Assembly (NCBI GenBank): GCA_020436935.1
Contig: JAGQWX010000016.1
Coordinates: forward strand, 29,226-93,225
DNA from: Saprospiraceae bacterium
Lineage (GTDB): Bacteria > Bacteroidota > Bacteroidia > Chitinophagales > Saprospiraceae
Reading direction: 5' to 3'
Length of the DNA: 64,000 nucleotides
Under the pieces are notes generated by a model. It was not told the DNA's origin, did no database searches, and saw only the letters and a program-made list of their open reading frames with translations. How positions within the stretch are numbered: the first letter of the stretch is position 1; each line of letters begins with the position of its first letter. A program made the translations under genes and the position numbers. Shown here piece by piece: positions 46,934 to 57,400 of this stretch.

Positions 46934-48790
46934 TTGAAAAATTTAGAACGACGACAATACATCGTTATTTATGTGTTTATTATTGCAGCAGCTGCACTTA
47001 TGCTGAAGGTAGCCTCTTTGCAGTTATTTGATTCAAAATATACCGGAGAGACCAAATCGGCTGCATTATACAAACAGACCATACTGCCTTCAAGGGGTAT
47101 TTTATACGATAGAAACGGAGAGCTTCTGGTAACCAATGCCCCTTCGTACGATATCATGGTGACCTACAGAAATATTAATCCCGCTATGGATACCACTGAA
47201 TTCTGTAGTTTGCTGGGCATCACTAAGGAAGATTTTACGAGAATTCTCAGCAAAGATTGGAAGTCGGGACAGTATTCAAAATCTGTACCCTTTGTTTTTT
47301 TGTCAAAAGTGAGCCCTGAAAGGTTTGCCCTGCTTAAGGAGCATTTGTATAAGTTTCCTGGATTCTTTTATGAGTTGCGGAGTACGCGAACGTATCCCTA
47401 TGCCGTTGGTGCCCATGTACTTGGCTATATGAGTGAGGTCGACAAAAGAGTCATCGAACAGTCTTCCGGCAAATACACGATGGGCGATTATATTGGACGA
47501 ACCGGTCTGGAGAGAACCTATGAAGACAAACTTTCCGGCATTAAAGGAGTAGCCTACGTACTTAAAGACAATCTGGGCAGAAAGGTGGGCTCATATGATA
47601 ATGGGAGGCTTGACTCTATGGCCATACCCGGCTATGATCTGAGGACCAGTCTCGATGTCAAACTCCAGGAATATGCCGAAAAGCTATTTGTCAATAAGAG
47701 AGGTTCTCTTGTAGCCATAGATCCTTCAACAGGTGAGATACTTGCTATGGTGAGTGCTCCGACCTATGATCCTAATATTGTTGGGACCAGAGCATTCGAT
47801 ACCATCATCAGGGACAATGCCAACAAGCCCATCTTTGACAGGTCTGTAAAAGCAGAATATCCCCCGGGCTCTATCTTTAAATGTTTGTTTTCCTTGGTCG
47901 CCCTCCAAAAAGGAGTAACCACCGCAGATAGAGGTATGGCATGTTCCGGAGCATATTATATTGGAGGTGGAAAATTCCAAAAATGTCACCGACATGCTCC
48001 AATTGGAAATATTTCAGCAGCTATACAATACTCTTGTAATTCTTATTACTACCACCTCATGAGGGAGATGGTCAATTTCTACGATCCACGCAAGCCCGGT
48101 ATAGGCCTTGATACCCTTGTGTCATATTTGAATGACTTTGGATTAGGTAGAAAATTGGGCGTTGATAATACGTATGAAAATGACGGTTTTGTCCCAGACT
48201 CAAAGTTTTATGATAAAGTCTACAGAAGAGAAGCTACAGGCTGGAAGGCAACATATATGCTTTCATTGGGTATTGGACAAGGAGAACTGCAATTGACAAC
48301 AGTCCAAATGGCCAATATTGCAGCCATCATTGCCAATCGTGGTTTTTACATCACCCCTCATCTTCTCAAAGGTTACATGAACAGTGAAGACCTTATCCCT
48401 GAGGAGTTCAGAAAGAAAAATATCATGCGCATTGACAAGAAACATTTTGAACCGGTCATCAATGGTATGCAGGCAGCTGTTACCGCAGGTACTGCTACCA
48501 GGGCCTTTTTGGATGATATAGAAGTCTGTGGAAAAACAGGGACTTCACAAAACCCATTCGGAGAAGACCACTCTGTATTCTTTGCGTTTGCGCCCAAAAA
48601 CAATCCCAAAATAGCATTGGCGGTTTTTGTTGAAAATGCCGGTTTTGGAGCGCGTTACGCAGTACCTATCGGAGGACTTATTATTGAAAAATATCTTACA
48701 GACACCATCAGGCCTTCAAGAAAATTTTTGGAGGAGGCCATGTTCAATAGTAATTTATTGCTGCCTCAGGACCTGGTCGTTGAGGACTGA
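46934..48790 (+). CDS. mrdA: Penicillin-binding protein 2 (elongasome transpeptidase)
   Basis: A class B PBP of 618 residues that cross-links side-wall peptidoglycan. One N-terminal helix (VIYVFIIAAAALML) is followed by the dimerisation domain (PSRGILYDRNGELL) and the transpeptidase domain. The active-site motifs are S313-x-x-K316 (GSIFK), S367-C-N369 and K534-T-G536. The start must be the TTG at 46934, 6 bases after mreD, as no ATG fits. rodA does not follow; folA does. Confidence 0.95.
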   Translation: MKNLERRQYIVIYVFIIAAAALMLKVASLQLFDSKYTGETKSAALYKQTILPSRGILYDRNGELLVTNAPSYDIMVTYRNINPAMDTTEFCSLLGITKEDFTRILSKDWKSGQYSKSVPFVFLSKVSPERFALLKEHLYKFPGFFYELRSTRTYPYAVGAHVLGYMSEVDKRVIEQSSGKYTMGDYIGRTGLERTYEDKLSGIKGVAYVLKDNLGRKVGSYDNGRLDSMAIPGYDLRTSLDVKLQEYAEKLFVNKRGSLVAIDPSTGEILAMVSAPTYDPNIVGTRAFDTIIRDNANKPIFDRSVKAEYPPGSIFKCLFSLVALQKGVTTADRGMACSGAYYIGGGKFQKCHRHAPIGNISAAIQYSCNSYYYHLMREMVNFYDPRKPGIGLDTLVSYLNDFGLGRKLGVDNTYENDGFVPDSKFYDKVYRREATGWKATYMLSLGIGQGELQLTTVQMANIAAIIANRGFYITPHLLKGYMNSEDLIPEEFRKKNIMRIDKKHFEPVINGMQAAVTAGTATRAFLDDIEVCGKTGTSQNPFGEDHSVFFAFAPKNNPKIALAVFVENAGFGARYAVPIGGLIIEKYLTDTIRPSRKFLEEAMFNSNLLLPQDLVVED

Positions 48791-48816
48791 TTTATTTACC
48801 ACCCAACTGTACTATT

Positions 48817-49311
48817 ATGATCATTTCCTGTATTGTAGCAATTGCAAAGAACAACGTCATTGGCAAGGACAACGATATTCCCTGGTACCTTCCGGCCGAT
48901 CTGAAGTACTTTAAAAAAACAACAACAGGACACCCGGTGATCATGGGCAGAAATTGTTATACGTCCATAGGTAAACCACTACCCAACAGGACCAACATCA
49001 TCATCACCCGTGATCCGTTTTTTATTTCCAGCAATTGCCTGATCGCACGAAACATCAAAGAAGCATTATCGCACGCACATGGCACTGGAGCTGAAGAATG
49101 TTTCATCATAGGCGGAGGGCAAATCTACGAGCAGACTGCTCCTCTTTGGGACAAGCTGTATCTTACAGAAGTCGATCTCGAAACGGCAGGCGATGTCTTC
49201 TTTCCCAAAATTGATTTTGAGGCCTGGAATCTGATCAGTGAGGAGTCTCATGCGGCTGATGAGAAAAATGAATTCAACTATACCTTCAAAATATTTGAAA
49301 AAATAGATTAA
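48817..49311 (+). CDS. folA: Dihydrofolate reductase
   Basis: It reduces dihydrofolate with NADPH. The 164-residue protein shows the type I DHFR order: IVAIAKNNVIGKDNDIPW, LKYFKKTTTGHPVIMGRNCY, PLPNRTNIIITRD, CFIIGGGQIY and LTEVD. It follows mrdA by 26 bases in the elongasome operon. Confidence 0.97.
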   Translation: MIISCIVAIAKNNVIGKDNDIPWYLPADLKYFKKTTTGHPVIMGRNCYTSIGKPLPNRTNIIITRDPFFISSNCLIARNIKEALSHAHGTGAEECFIIGGGQIYEQTAPLWDKLYLTEVDLETAGDVFFPKIDFEAWNLISEESHAADEKNEFNYTFKIFEKID

Positions 49312-49338
49312 TTTTAGAGCGTAAAACGCTTTGAAAAA

Positions 49339-50619
49339 TTGATCACAGAAGACCTCATCTACTATCTGTGGCAGACCAAACAGCTCTATGACCTTGCCAC
49401 AACCTCAGGAGAAATTATATCCGTCATCGACTACGGCTCGCGCAACCATGCCTCAGGCCCTGACTTTGTAAACGCAAAAATCAAGATCAATGGCATCATT
49501 TGGGCAGGATCAGTTGAGATGCACGTGCTGAGCTCAGATTGGCTCAGGCATACCCACGACTCTGATCCAGCTTATCACAACGTCATCCTGCACGTTGTAT
49601 ATCAGGATGATAAGCCGGTCACCTATTCCAGCCGGCAAAACTTTAGGATACCCACAACTGAGATTAAAAAATACATCAACCCTATCATTATGAAAAATTA
49701 CAACACCCTCAGGGAAAGTACCACTTGGATCCCATGTGAAAAACTGCTGAATGAAGAACTCACACAAAGTCTTAGCCTTAGATATCCGGCCTTAACCGGA
49801 GAGAAATTGCAGGTAAGCCTGGAAAACATCCACCGTTTGTATGTCAACAACCAGTTTGATTATGGCGAAAGCTTATACCAACTGACGGCTCATTATTTTG
49901 GTGGTCCACAAAACGGCCCCATTTTCGAACGCCTGGCCAACGAGGTTCCTCTGCACATCCTTCAAAAGAATATATTTGACCCATTGAGGATACAGTCAAT
50001 TCTTTTTGGTGTTTCGTCTTTGATGCAGAAATCTACTGTTCAGGATGACTATAGTGAAAAGCTCCATGCGGAGTTTGTCATTCAAAAAGCCAAGTATGGA
50101 TTTAAGGTCATGGAAGACGCTGCTTGGAAGTATGCAGGAATGATGCCTTCCGGTCAGCCTGCCTTCAGGTTGGCACAGATGATTGCTGTACTTTTGCGGC
50201 AAACCAATTTGCTGGATGATTTATTGAATGCCAGCTGCCTGTCAGACATGAGGCTCATCCTTTCTGCCGAGGCAGATGTTTATTGGCAGACGCATTATCA
50301 GTTTGGTAAGGATACCTCAAAACACAGTACAGTTATCACCAAACCACTTCAGGACAGGATCATCATCAATGCCTTTGTGCCCTTCCTGTTTTTTTATGGA
50401 TCACAAAAAGACGATCAATATTATAAGGACTTTGCGCTCCAGCTGCTGGACGAGATGAAGCCTGAAGAAAATCAGACAATCACAAAGTGGAAAAACCTGG
50501 GAGTGCGGTGTGAAACTTCTCTGGAAAGTCAGGCTTTGATTTATCTGAGACACCAATATTGCAGCAAGTCAGGATGCCTGAGCTGCGTGATCGGCAATAA
50601 AATTGTCTCTGGAAAGTAG
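49339..50619 (+). CDS. DUF2851 family protein
   Basis: A 426-residue soluble protein of a family found mainly in Bacteroidota. The N-terminal half carries the conserved nuclease-like block: NHASGPDFVNAKIKINGIIW, GSVEMHVLSSDW, DPAYHNVILHVVY. The C-terminus has a Cys cluster (LRHQYCSKSGCLSCVIG) that could bind a metal or an Fe-S cluster. Function is not established. The start is TTG at 49339, since an in-frame stop lies 24 bases upstream. Last gene of the mreC operon. Confidence 0.85.
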   Translation: MITEDLIYYLWQTKQLYDLATTSGEIISVIDYGSRNHASGPDFVNAKIKINGIIWAGSVEMHVLSSDWLRHTHDSDPAYHNVILHVVYQDDKPVTYSSRQNFRIPTTEIKKYINPIIMKNYNTLRESTTWIPCEKLLNEELTQSLSLRYPALTGEKLQVSLENIHRLYVNNQFDYGESLYQLTAHYFGGPQNGPIFERLANEVPLHILQKNIFDPLRIQSILFGVSSLMQKSTVQDDYSEKLHAEFVIQKAKYGFKVMEDAAWKYAGMMPSGQPAFRLAQMIAVLLRQTNLLDDLLNASCLSDMRLILSAEADVYWQTHYQFGKDTSKHSTVITKPLQDRIIINAFVPFLFFYGSQKDDQYYKDFALQLLDEMKPEENQTITKWKNLGVRCETSLESQALIYLRHQYCSKSGCLSCVIGNKIVSGK

Positions 50620-50638
50620 ATTTAAAGAATTGTTTGAA

Positions 50639-51868
50639 TTATTCGTACCTCAATGCTTCAATAGGGTCGAGTTTGGACGCCTTGAGTGCAGGGTAAAGAC
50701 CTGAAATCACGCCAACGAATACACAGACTACCATACCGAGAATCATCCAGGCCCAGGGGATGAAAAAGCTTCCTTTGACCAAAACATTGACGCCAAAACC
50801 AATGCCAATACCCAGCAAAATACCTACGATTCCACCAAAAATACAGATGGTTACCGCCTCCGTCAAAAACTGCATCAGAATATTATTGCCTGTTGCTCCC
50901 AGAGATTTACGTACACCGATTTCCCGGGTCCTCTCTGTCACAGATACCAGCATGATGTTCATCAAACCGATGGATGCACCCAACAAGGTCAACATCGCTA
51001 TGACCATGGTGGCCCATCTCAGTGTTGAGGTCATTTCTTTGAGTCTGTTGAGTATGGAGTCACTTTTGGCAATTTCAAAATCATTTTCTTCACCAGGCTT
51101 CAATGCCCGGATGTTGCGCATCACAGCAATAGCAGCCTCAATGGTTGGATCTATCTGGGTTGGGTTTTGCACAGCCAGACTCACATTGTAATTTTTCTCA
51201 GGATATCCGTACTTGTTTTTTGCAAGGTCCAGAGGAATGTATACTCTTTTATCGCTGTTGTCTGCAGAGCCACTACCATTTTGTTTGAGTACTCCGACGA
51301 TGGTATACCTGTCGCCTTCAACCACGATTTCTTTACCGATGGCTTTTTTCGCTACCTCGCCAAACAGGACTTTTACTACTTCACTGCCCACTATGGCTTT
51401 GTAGGTTTCATTTTTGAGAAAGTTCCTTCCCTCAATGAGTTCAAAAGAAGAGGTCAAAAGGAAGTTTTCATCAATGCCCCGCAGCTGAAAAGTAGGGTTG
51501 GTTTTTTCACTTCCTGATTTGATGGTGACATTGCCTTTGCACCAGGCGTCAACAGATACTGCAGCTCCCTTCCCTGAAAATCTTTCTTTGAATTCGAGGG
51601 CCTGTTCTATCGTGATGGATTTGCTCTTTCTCTGGTCGCGGCCTCCTCTGTTGGAAGACAGCGTTTCAGACCTCGGTTTCACCGATAATGAATTTGCACC
51701 CAGTCTGTTGAAGTTGCTGTTCATTGAAAAAAGGATGGCATCAATTGCCGTAAGAATGCCCACAAGGCATGCAATACCCACTGCAATGATCAGCAATGTG
51801 AGCAGGGAACGAACAAAATTTGACTTGATGGAGTAATAGGCCTCCTTTACGTTTTCTAATGCAACCAC
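50639..51868 (-). CDS. MacB/FtsX-type ABC transporter permease
   Basis: A 409-residue permease with the MacB pattern: N-terminal helix (FVRSLLTLLIIAVGIACLVGILTAI), a periplasmic MacB core domain (about 45-245) and three C-terminal helices within the FtsX domain (IMLVSVTERTREIGVRKSLGAT, then SGLYPALKASKLDPIEALRYE). The nucleotide-binding subunit is not adjacent. Relatives export peptides or lipoproteins by a mechanotransmission mechanism. The start is GTG at 51868, 91 bases downstream of thrA. Confidence 0.92.
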   Translation of the reverse strand: MVALENVKEAYYSIKSNFVRSLLTLLIIAVGIACLVGILTAIDAILFSMNSNFNRLGANSLSVKPRSETLSSNRGGRDQRKSKSITIEQALEFKERFSGKGAAVSVDAWCKGNVTIKSGSEKTNPTFQLRGIDENFLLTSSFELIEGRNFLKNETYKAIVGSEVVKVLFGEVAKKAIGKEIVVEGDRYTIVGVLKQNGSGSADNSDKRVYIPLDLAKNKYGYPEKNYNVSLAVQNPTQIDPTIEAAIAVMRNIRALKPGEENDFEIAKSDSILNRLKEMTSTLRWATMVIAMLTLLGASIGLMNIMLVSVTERTREIGVRKSLGATGNNILMQFLTEAVTICIFGGIVGILLGIGIGFGVNVLVKGSFFIPWAWMILGMVVCVFVGVISGLYPALKASKLDPIEALRYE

Positions 51869-51959
51869 TTCTTAAGCGCTTCTTTACTGTCAAAAATAAG
51901 AAAGTATTGCCAGTGGATAGCCTCTTTTCTACTGATGGCTGTAAAAAGCCGATGAATTT

Positions 51960-54404
51960 CTATTGAAACATCATCAGTACGTCAGCAAAGACCCCTGCTG
52001 CTGTCACTTCCGCACCTGCTCCAGGACCACTCACCTTCAATGGTCGCTTGTTGTAGCGGTTGCTGGTGATGACAAACATGTTGTCGCTGCTGGCCAGACT
52101 GTAAAATGGAGAATCCGGACCCAATTGCTGTAGAGATACCGAAGCTTTGCCGTTTTCTGTAACACCAACGAATCTGATGACTTTGTTTTCAGCAACCGCA
52201 TTTTTGATCATATCATCAAAATAATAATCATGGGCTATGAGCTGTACAAAGAAGTCGTCTACGTCAGCCGCGTTCATGACTGCGTCTGGCAGGATGGGAT
52301 GAACTACCACATCATCTGGCTCAATAGAAAAACCCATTTCTCTCGTTAGGATGATGAGCTTCCTTTTGACATCTGCGCCGCTGAGGTCTTCTCTCGGATC
52401 CGGCTCTGTAAAGCCCAATTCGCGGGCCTCCGTGACCAGATCACTGAATTTTCTACTTCCGTCAAAATTGTTGAAAATGTAGGACAATGATCCTGATACT
52501 ACGGCTTCTATTTTGAATACTTTGTCACCGCTGTTGATGAGGTTCTGGATCGTTGAAATGACCGGAAGACCGGCACCCACATTGGTTTCGTATTTGAAAT
52601 GAATCTTGCGGTCTGACGCCAGTTTTTTGAGTTCAAGATACTTTTCATATGAAGAAGATGTTGCCACCTTATTGGGCGTAGCAATAGAAATACTGGCCTT
52701 CAATATTCTGTCATACATGAGTGGCACCTCTTTGTTGGCTGTGCAGTCAATGAATACGCTGTTGGACATATTCATCTTATTCATATGGTCAACAAAATCT
52801 GAAGGAGAAGATGTCATCTTGCTTTCACTAAGCAGCTGCTTCCAATTGCTCAGGTCGATGCCATCTTCATCAAATACCATCTTTTTGCTGTTGGCGATGC
52901 CCACCACGTTGATTTCGAGTTGAAAGTTTTTGATCAGCTCCTCTCTCTGTGCCTGGATCTGCTGCAACAAAGTGCTGCCAATCAGACCAACACCAACCAG
53001 ATATAGGTGTATCCTTCTGTTGTCGCTGAGGAAAAAAGAATCGTGAATGGCGTTTAAAGCCTTGGTTTCATCCTTGCTGGAAATGACAAAGGAAATGTTT
53101 AACTCTGATGAACCCTGAGCTATGGCAATGACATTGATGCCGTTTTTGCCCAAAGATTCGAACAGTTTTCCCGCTACTCCGGGAGTATGTTTCATTTTTT
53201 CACCAACAATGGCCATTACAGTGAGGTCTTTCTCTATTTGAATAGGATCTATGACCATTGCTGATATTTCCTTTTCAAACTCCTCATTGATGGCAGCTTC
53301 TGCCGCCTTGAGGTCTTTATCTGCTACCGCAAGACAGATGGAATGTTCCGATGAGGCCTGGGTAATGAGTACAATGTTCACCTTTGCTCTTGCCAGAGAT
53401 CCGAATAGTCTGGAAGAAATGCCTGTGACTCCGATCATGCCGCTTCCCTGAAGTCTGAGCAAGGTAATTTTTGGCAAAGCAGTAATTCCTTTGATGATCG
53501 AAGGGAAATCGTCTTTGCCGTCCTTGCTGATCAAAGTGCCCGGGAATGTCGGGTTGAATGTATTTTTGATATAAATCGGAATACCTTTTGAGAGTGCCGG
53601 CTGGATGGTTGGCGGGTAGATGACTTTTGCTCCAAAATGAGACATTTCCATGGCCTCAGCATAACTCAAGGTAGGCAGTGAATATGCCTTGCCGACTTTA
53701 CGCGGATCTGAGGTCAATACTCCGTCTACGTCCGTCCAGATTTCCAGAATTTCTGCATCCAGACCGCTTGCCAAAATGGCTGCAGTATAATCAGAACCTC
53801 CACGACCCAGAGTTGTGGTTAGTCCGCCGACATCGCTGCCGATAAAGCCTGTCACAACTGTTGTTCCAGTCGTTTTGCCCTCTAACAAACGTGCTTTTAT
53901 GAGCTCATTGGTCACTTTAAAGTTGACCTTTGCGGCGCCAAAATCTTTATTGGTTTTGATAATGGTCCTTGCATCTACATATGTTGCATCTACTCCGGCG
54001 TGCTGTAATGCAGAGGTGATGATCAGGTTAGAGTTGCGCTCTCCAAAGCTGAGAACATAGTCCATTGTACGCGGAGAAACTTCCATCACCAGTTTTACCC
54101 CAACCAGCAAATTGGTCAGGTCGGCATGGTTGGCTTCCAGTTGCTGGAGCAAAGCTTCGTCAGCCCCAAGTTCTGTTGCAGCTTTGGCGTGTCTTTCGAT
54201 GTATGCTTCGAGCAGTGGCTCGTAATCTTTGGCCTTCGAGGCAAGTTCAGCCATTTCGATAAGCTGGTCCGTCACCTTGCTGAATGCAGAGAAGACCAGT
54301 ACCAGTTCTTCGCCTTTTGCAATTCTATCGTTAACAATTTCAATGATGCTCTTTATGCTTTCAGGAGAACCTACAGAACTCCCTCCAAATTTCAATACTT
54401 TCAT
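51960..54404 (-). CDS. thrA: Bifunctional aspartokinase/homoserine dehydrogenase
   Basis: It catalyses the first and third steps from aspartate toward threonine, methionine and isoleucine. The 814-residue fusion has the kinase domain (VLKFGGSSVGSPE at the start; GRGGSDYTAAILA), two ACT regulatory domains (about 310-465), then the homoserine dehydrogenase Rossmann domain (VGVGLIGSTLLQQI) and catalytic part (FKYETNVGAGLPVI, ELGFTEPDPREDLSGADVKRKL). It starts 19 bases after the ileS stop, so the two are co-transcribed. Confidence 0.97.
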   Translation of the reverse strand: MKVLKFGGSSVGSPESIKSIIEIVNDRIAKGEELVLVFSAFSKVTDQLIEMAELASKAKDYEPLLEAYIERHAKAATELGADEALLQQLEANHADLTNLLVGVKLVMEVSPRTMDYVLSFGERNSNLIITSALQHAGVDATYVDARTIIKTNKDFGAAKVNFKVTNELIKARLLEGKTTGTTVVTGFIGSDVGGLTTTLGRGGSDYTAAILASGLDAEILEIWTDVDGVLTSDPRKVGKAYSLPTLSYAEAMEMSHFGAKVIYPPTIQPALSKGIPIYIKNTFNPTFPGTLISKDGKDDFPSIIKGITALPKITLLRLQGSGMIGVTGISSRLFGSLARAKVNIVLITQASSEHSICLAVADKDLKAAEAAINEEFEKEISAMVIDPIQIEKDLTVMAIVGEKMKHTPGVAGKLFESLGKNGINVIAIAQGSSELNISFVISSKDETKALNAIHDSFFLSDNRRIHLYLVGVGLIGSTLLQQIQAQREELIKNFQLEINVVGIANSKKMVFDEDGIDLSNWKQLLSESKMTSSPSDFVDHMNKMNMSNSVFIDCTANKEVPLMYDRILKASISIATPNKVATSSSYEKYLELKKLASDRKIHFKYETNVGAGLPVISTIQNLINSGDKVFKIEAVVSGSLSYIFNNFDGSRKFSDLVTEARELGFTEPDPREDLSGADVKRKLIILTREMGFSIEPDDVVVHPILPDAVMNAADVDDFFVQLIAHDYYFDDMIKNAVAENKVIRFVGVTENGKASVSLQQLGPDSPFYSLASSDNMFVITSNRYNKRPLKVSGPGAGAEVTAAGVFADVLMMFQ

Positions 54405-54423
54405 AAAATGGCTTTTTTCTTTT

Positions 54424-57400
54424 TTATGCCTTTATAACCTTTATGTTGATGGCTGTGCCTTCGACGAGCTCAATACTTTCGCCGTCATTTGACTCCAATG
54501 TGAGCTCTTGCGCCAATACTTCGTTTTTAATGTAATCGCTAAATTTTGCGACTGCAGTGCTTACTGATTCTGCAGGCTCCAGGCTTACCAATATTTTATC
54601 GGTCACGTCAAAATCACTGCTTTTTCTGATGTTCTGGATCCTGTTGACAATCTCTCTTGCAATACCTTCCGACTCAAGTTCCTCTGTGATGGTGATATCG
54701 AGAGCCACGGTAATTTCTTTATCATTGGCCACCTGCCAGCCCGGTATATCTTCAGAGATGATTTCAAAATCTTCGAGCGTCAAGGCATAGTTTTGACCGT
54801 CTATGACCAAATCATAAGTGCCGGTTCGCTCAATAGATGCGATGTCTTCCTGAGACAATGCTGCAATGATCTGGCTCGCAGCTTTCATTGCGCCACCCAA
54901 TCTTTTACCCAGGGTCTTGAAATTGGCCTTTGCTTTTTTGCTGATGATGCCGGAGGTGTCTTCCAGCAGCTCGATTTCTTTGACGTTGACTTCTGCCTTG
55001 ATAAGATCATCAACTTTCATCACTTGTGCTTTGAATTCTTCACTCAGTGCAGGCAGGAGAATCTTGTGCAACGGTTGTCTTACCCTGATGTTTTCCTTTT
55101 TGCGCAAAGACAACACGAGAGAGGATATGCGCTGTGCATATTCCATGCGTTGTTCCAAAGCCTTGTCGATGACATCGGTATTGGCCTTAGGAAAGTCATC
55201 GAGATGTACAGAAATTGCCCCTGAAGTACCTGTGACTTCATTGAGGTTTTTAAACAACCAGTCTGCAAAAAATGGAGCTACCGGTGCCATCATGCCTGAT
55301 ATTTTGATGAGGCACTCAAATAGGGTCTGGTATGCAGCGATCTTATCGGTGGAATATTCTCCCTTCCAAAATCTTCTTCTGCACAGTCTTACATACCAAT
55401 TGCTCAGATGGTCATCGAGGAAGACCTGTATCTTTCTCACTGCGCCTGTCGGCTCATAATCTGCATAATCGGCATCCACTTCTTTGATGAGCGAGTTGAG
55501 CAAAGAAATGATCCAACGGTCTATTTCAGGTCTTTCGTCCAGAGGAATAGGTGCCTGCTCAAACCTGAAACCATCGATGTTGGCATATAATGCGAAGAAA
55601 GAATACGTATTGTACAGGGTTCCGAAAAACTTCCTTTTGACTTCCTCCACTCCCTCCATGTCGAATTTGAGGTTGTCCCATGGTGGTGCATTGCCGATCA
55701 TGTACCATCGGGTAGCATCGGCTCCGTGTTTTTTGATGGTTTCAAATGGGTCGATGACATTGCCGATCCTTTTCGACATTTTCACGCCGTTCTTGTCCAA
55801 AACAAGTCCGTTGGAAACCACATTTTTGTAGGCAACACTGTCGAAGACCATAGTAGCTATGGCATGGAGGGTATAAAACCAACCCCTCGTCTGGTCAACG
55901 CCTTCCGCAATAAAGTCAGCAGGAAATGTCGAGCCGCTGTCAATTTTATCTTTATTCTCAAAAGGATAATGCCATTGTGCATAGGGCATAGATCCGCTGT
56001 CAAACCAAACGTCAATCAGGTCCGTTTCGCGCTTCATTTGCTCTCCTTTTGATGAGACCAATATGATGTAGTCGATGTATGGCCTGTGCAAGTCTTTAGG
56101 CACTTCCTGATTCAATCCGAGTGCAGCATTTGCCTTTTCTATCTCTTCCTGCAGCTGAGCTACTGAACTGATGCAAATCTCTTCTGAAGCATCATCTGTC
56201 CTCCAGATGGGCAGTGGAATGCCCCAATATCTGGACCTGGACAAGTTCCAGTCCTGAAGATTTTCCAACCACTTCCCGAATCTGCCCTCCCCTGTGGATG
56301 CGGGCTTCCAGTTGATGGTATTGTTGAGTTCGGCCATGCGTTCCTTAACTGCAGAAGCACGTACAAACCAAGAGTCCAAAGGATAATACAACACAGGTTT
56401 GTCTGTCCTCCAGCAATGTGGGTAATTGTGGACGTATTTTTCGACCTTGAAGGCCTTATTTTCTTCTTTTAATTTGATGGCGATTTCCACGTCTACCGAT
56501 TTCTCGGGTGCCTGACCATCTGCATAATATTCGTTTTTGACAAACTTGCCGCCAATTTCGGCAAGGTCAGCTCTGAACTTTCCCTGCAGATCTACCAGTG
56601 GTACAGGATTTCCAGCCGCATCGAGGACCAGCATAGGAGGCACTTCAGGTACGGCTTCTTTTGCCGCTCTGGCGTCATCTGCACCAAAAGTAGGTGCCGT
56701 ATGAACAATACCTGTACCATCTTCTGTAGTCACAAAGTTGCCCCCAATTACTCTGAAAGCATTTTCTGCATTTTGATATGGGATACTGTAAGGCAATAAT
56801 TGCTCATATCGGATGCCGATGAGGTCCTGACCTGAAAATGACTTGATGACCAGATAAGGTACTTTTTTGTCTGTCACCTGGTAAGCATCGATTGCTGCCT
56901 GATCTTCTGCAAGCACAAACTTGTGGTCAAAGACCTTGGAGATCAGGGCTGTCGCCAAAATCACGTGAATGGCGTCACCGGTATATTGATTGTATGTTCT
57001 TACAAGGCTGTATTCAATTTTTGGCCCAACAGTCAGTGCTGTGTTGGATGGCAAGGTCCAGGGAGTGGTTGTCCAGGCGAGAATGTGTATTGCTCCATAA
57101 CCATGAAGGAAAGAGGGCAAAGTCTCGTCCAGTGCTTTGAATTGAGCTACTACCGTAGTATCAGTAACGTCTCTATAGCAGCCGGGCTGGTTGAGCTCAT
57201 GGGTGCTCAAACCTGTGCCCGCGGCAGGTGAATACGGTTGAATGGTATATCCTTTATAGAGCAATCCTTTCTGATACAATTGCCCCAACAGCCACCAGAC
57301 AGATTCTATATAGTCATTTTCATACGTAATGTATGGATGGTCAAGGTCAACCCAATAACCCATTTTCCTGGTGATGTCATCCCAGATGTCCTTGTAACGC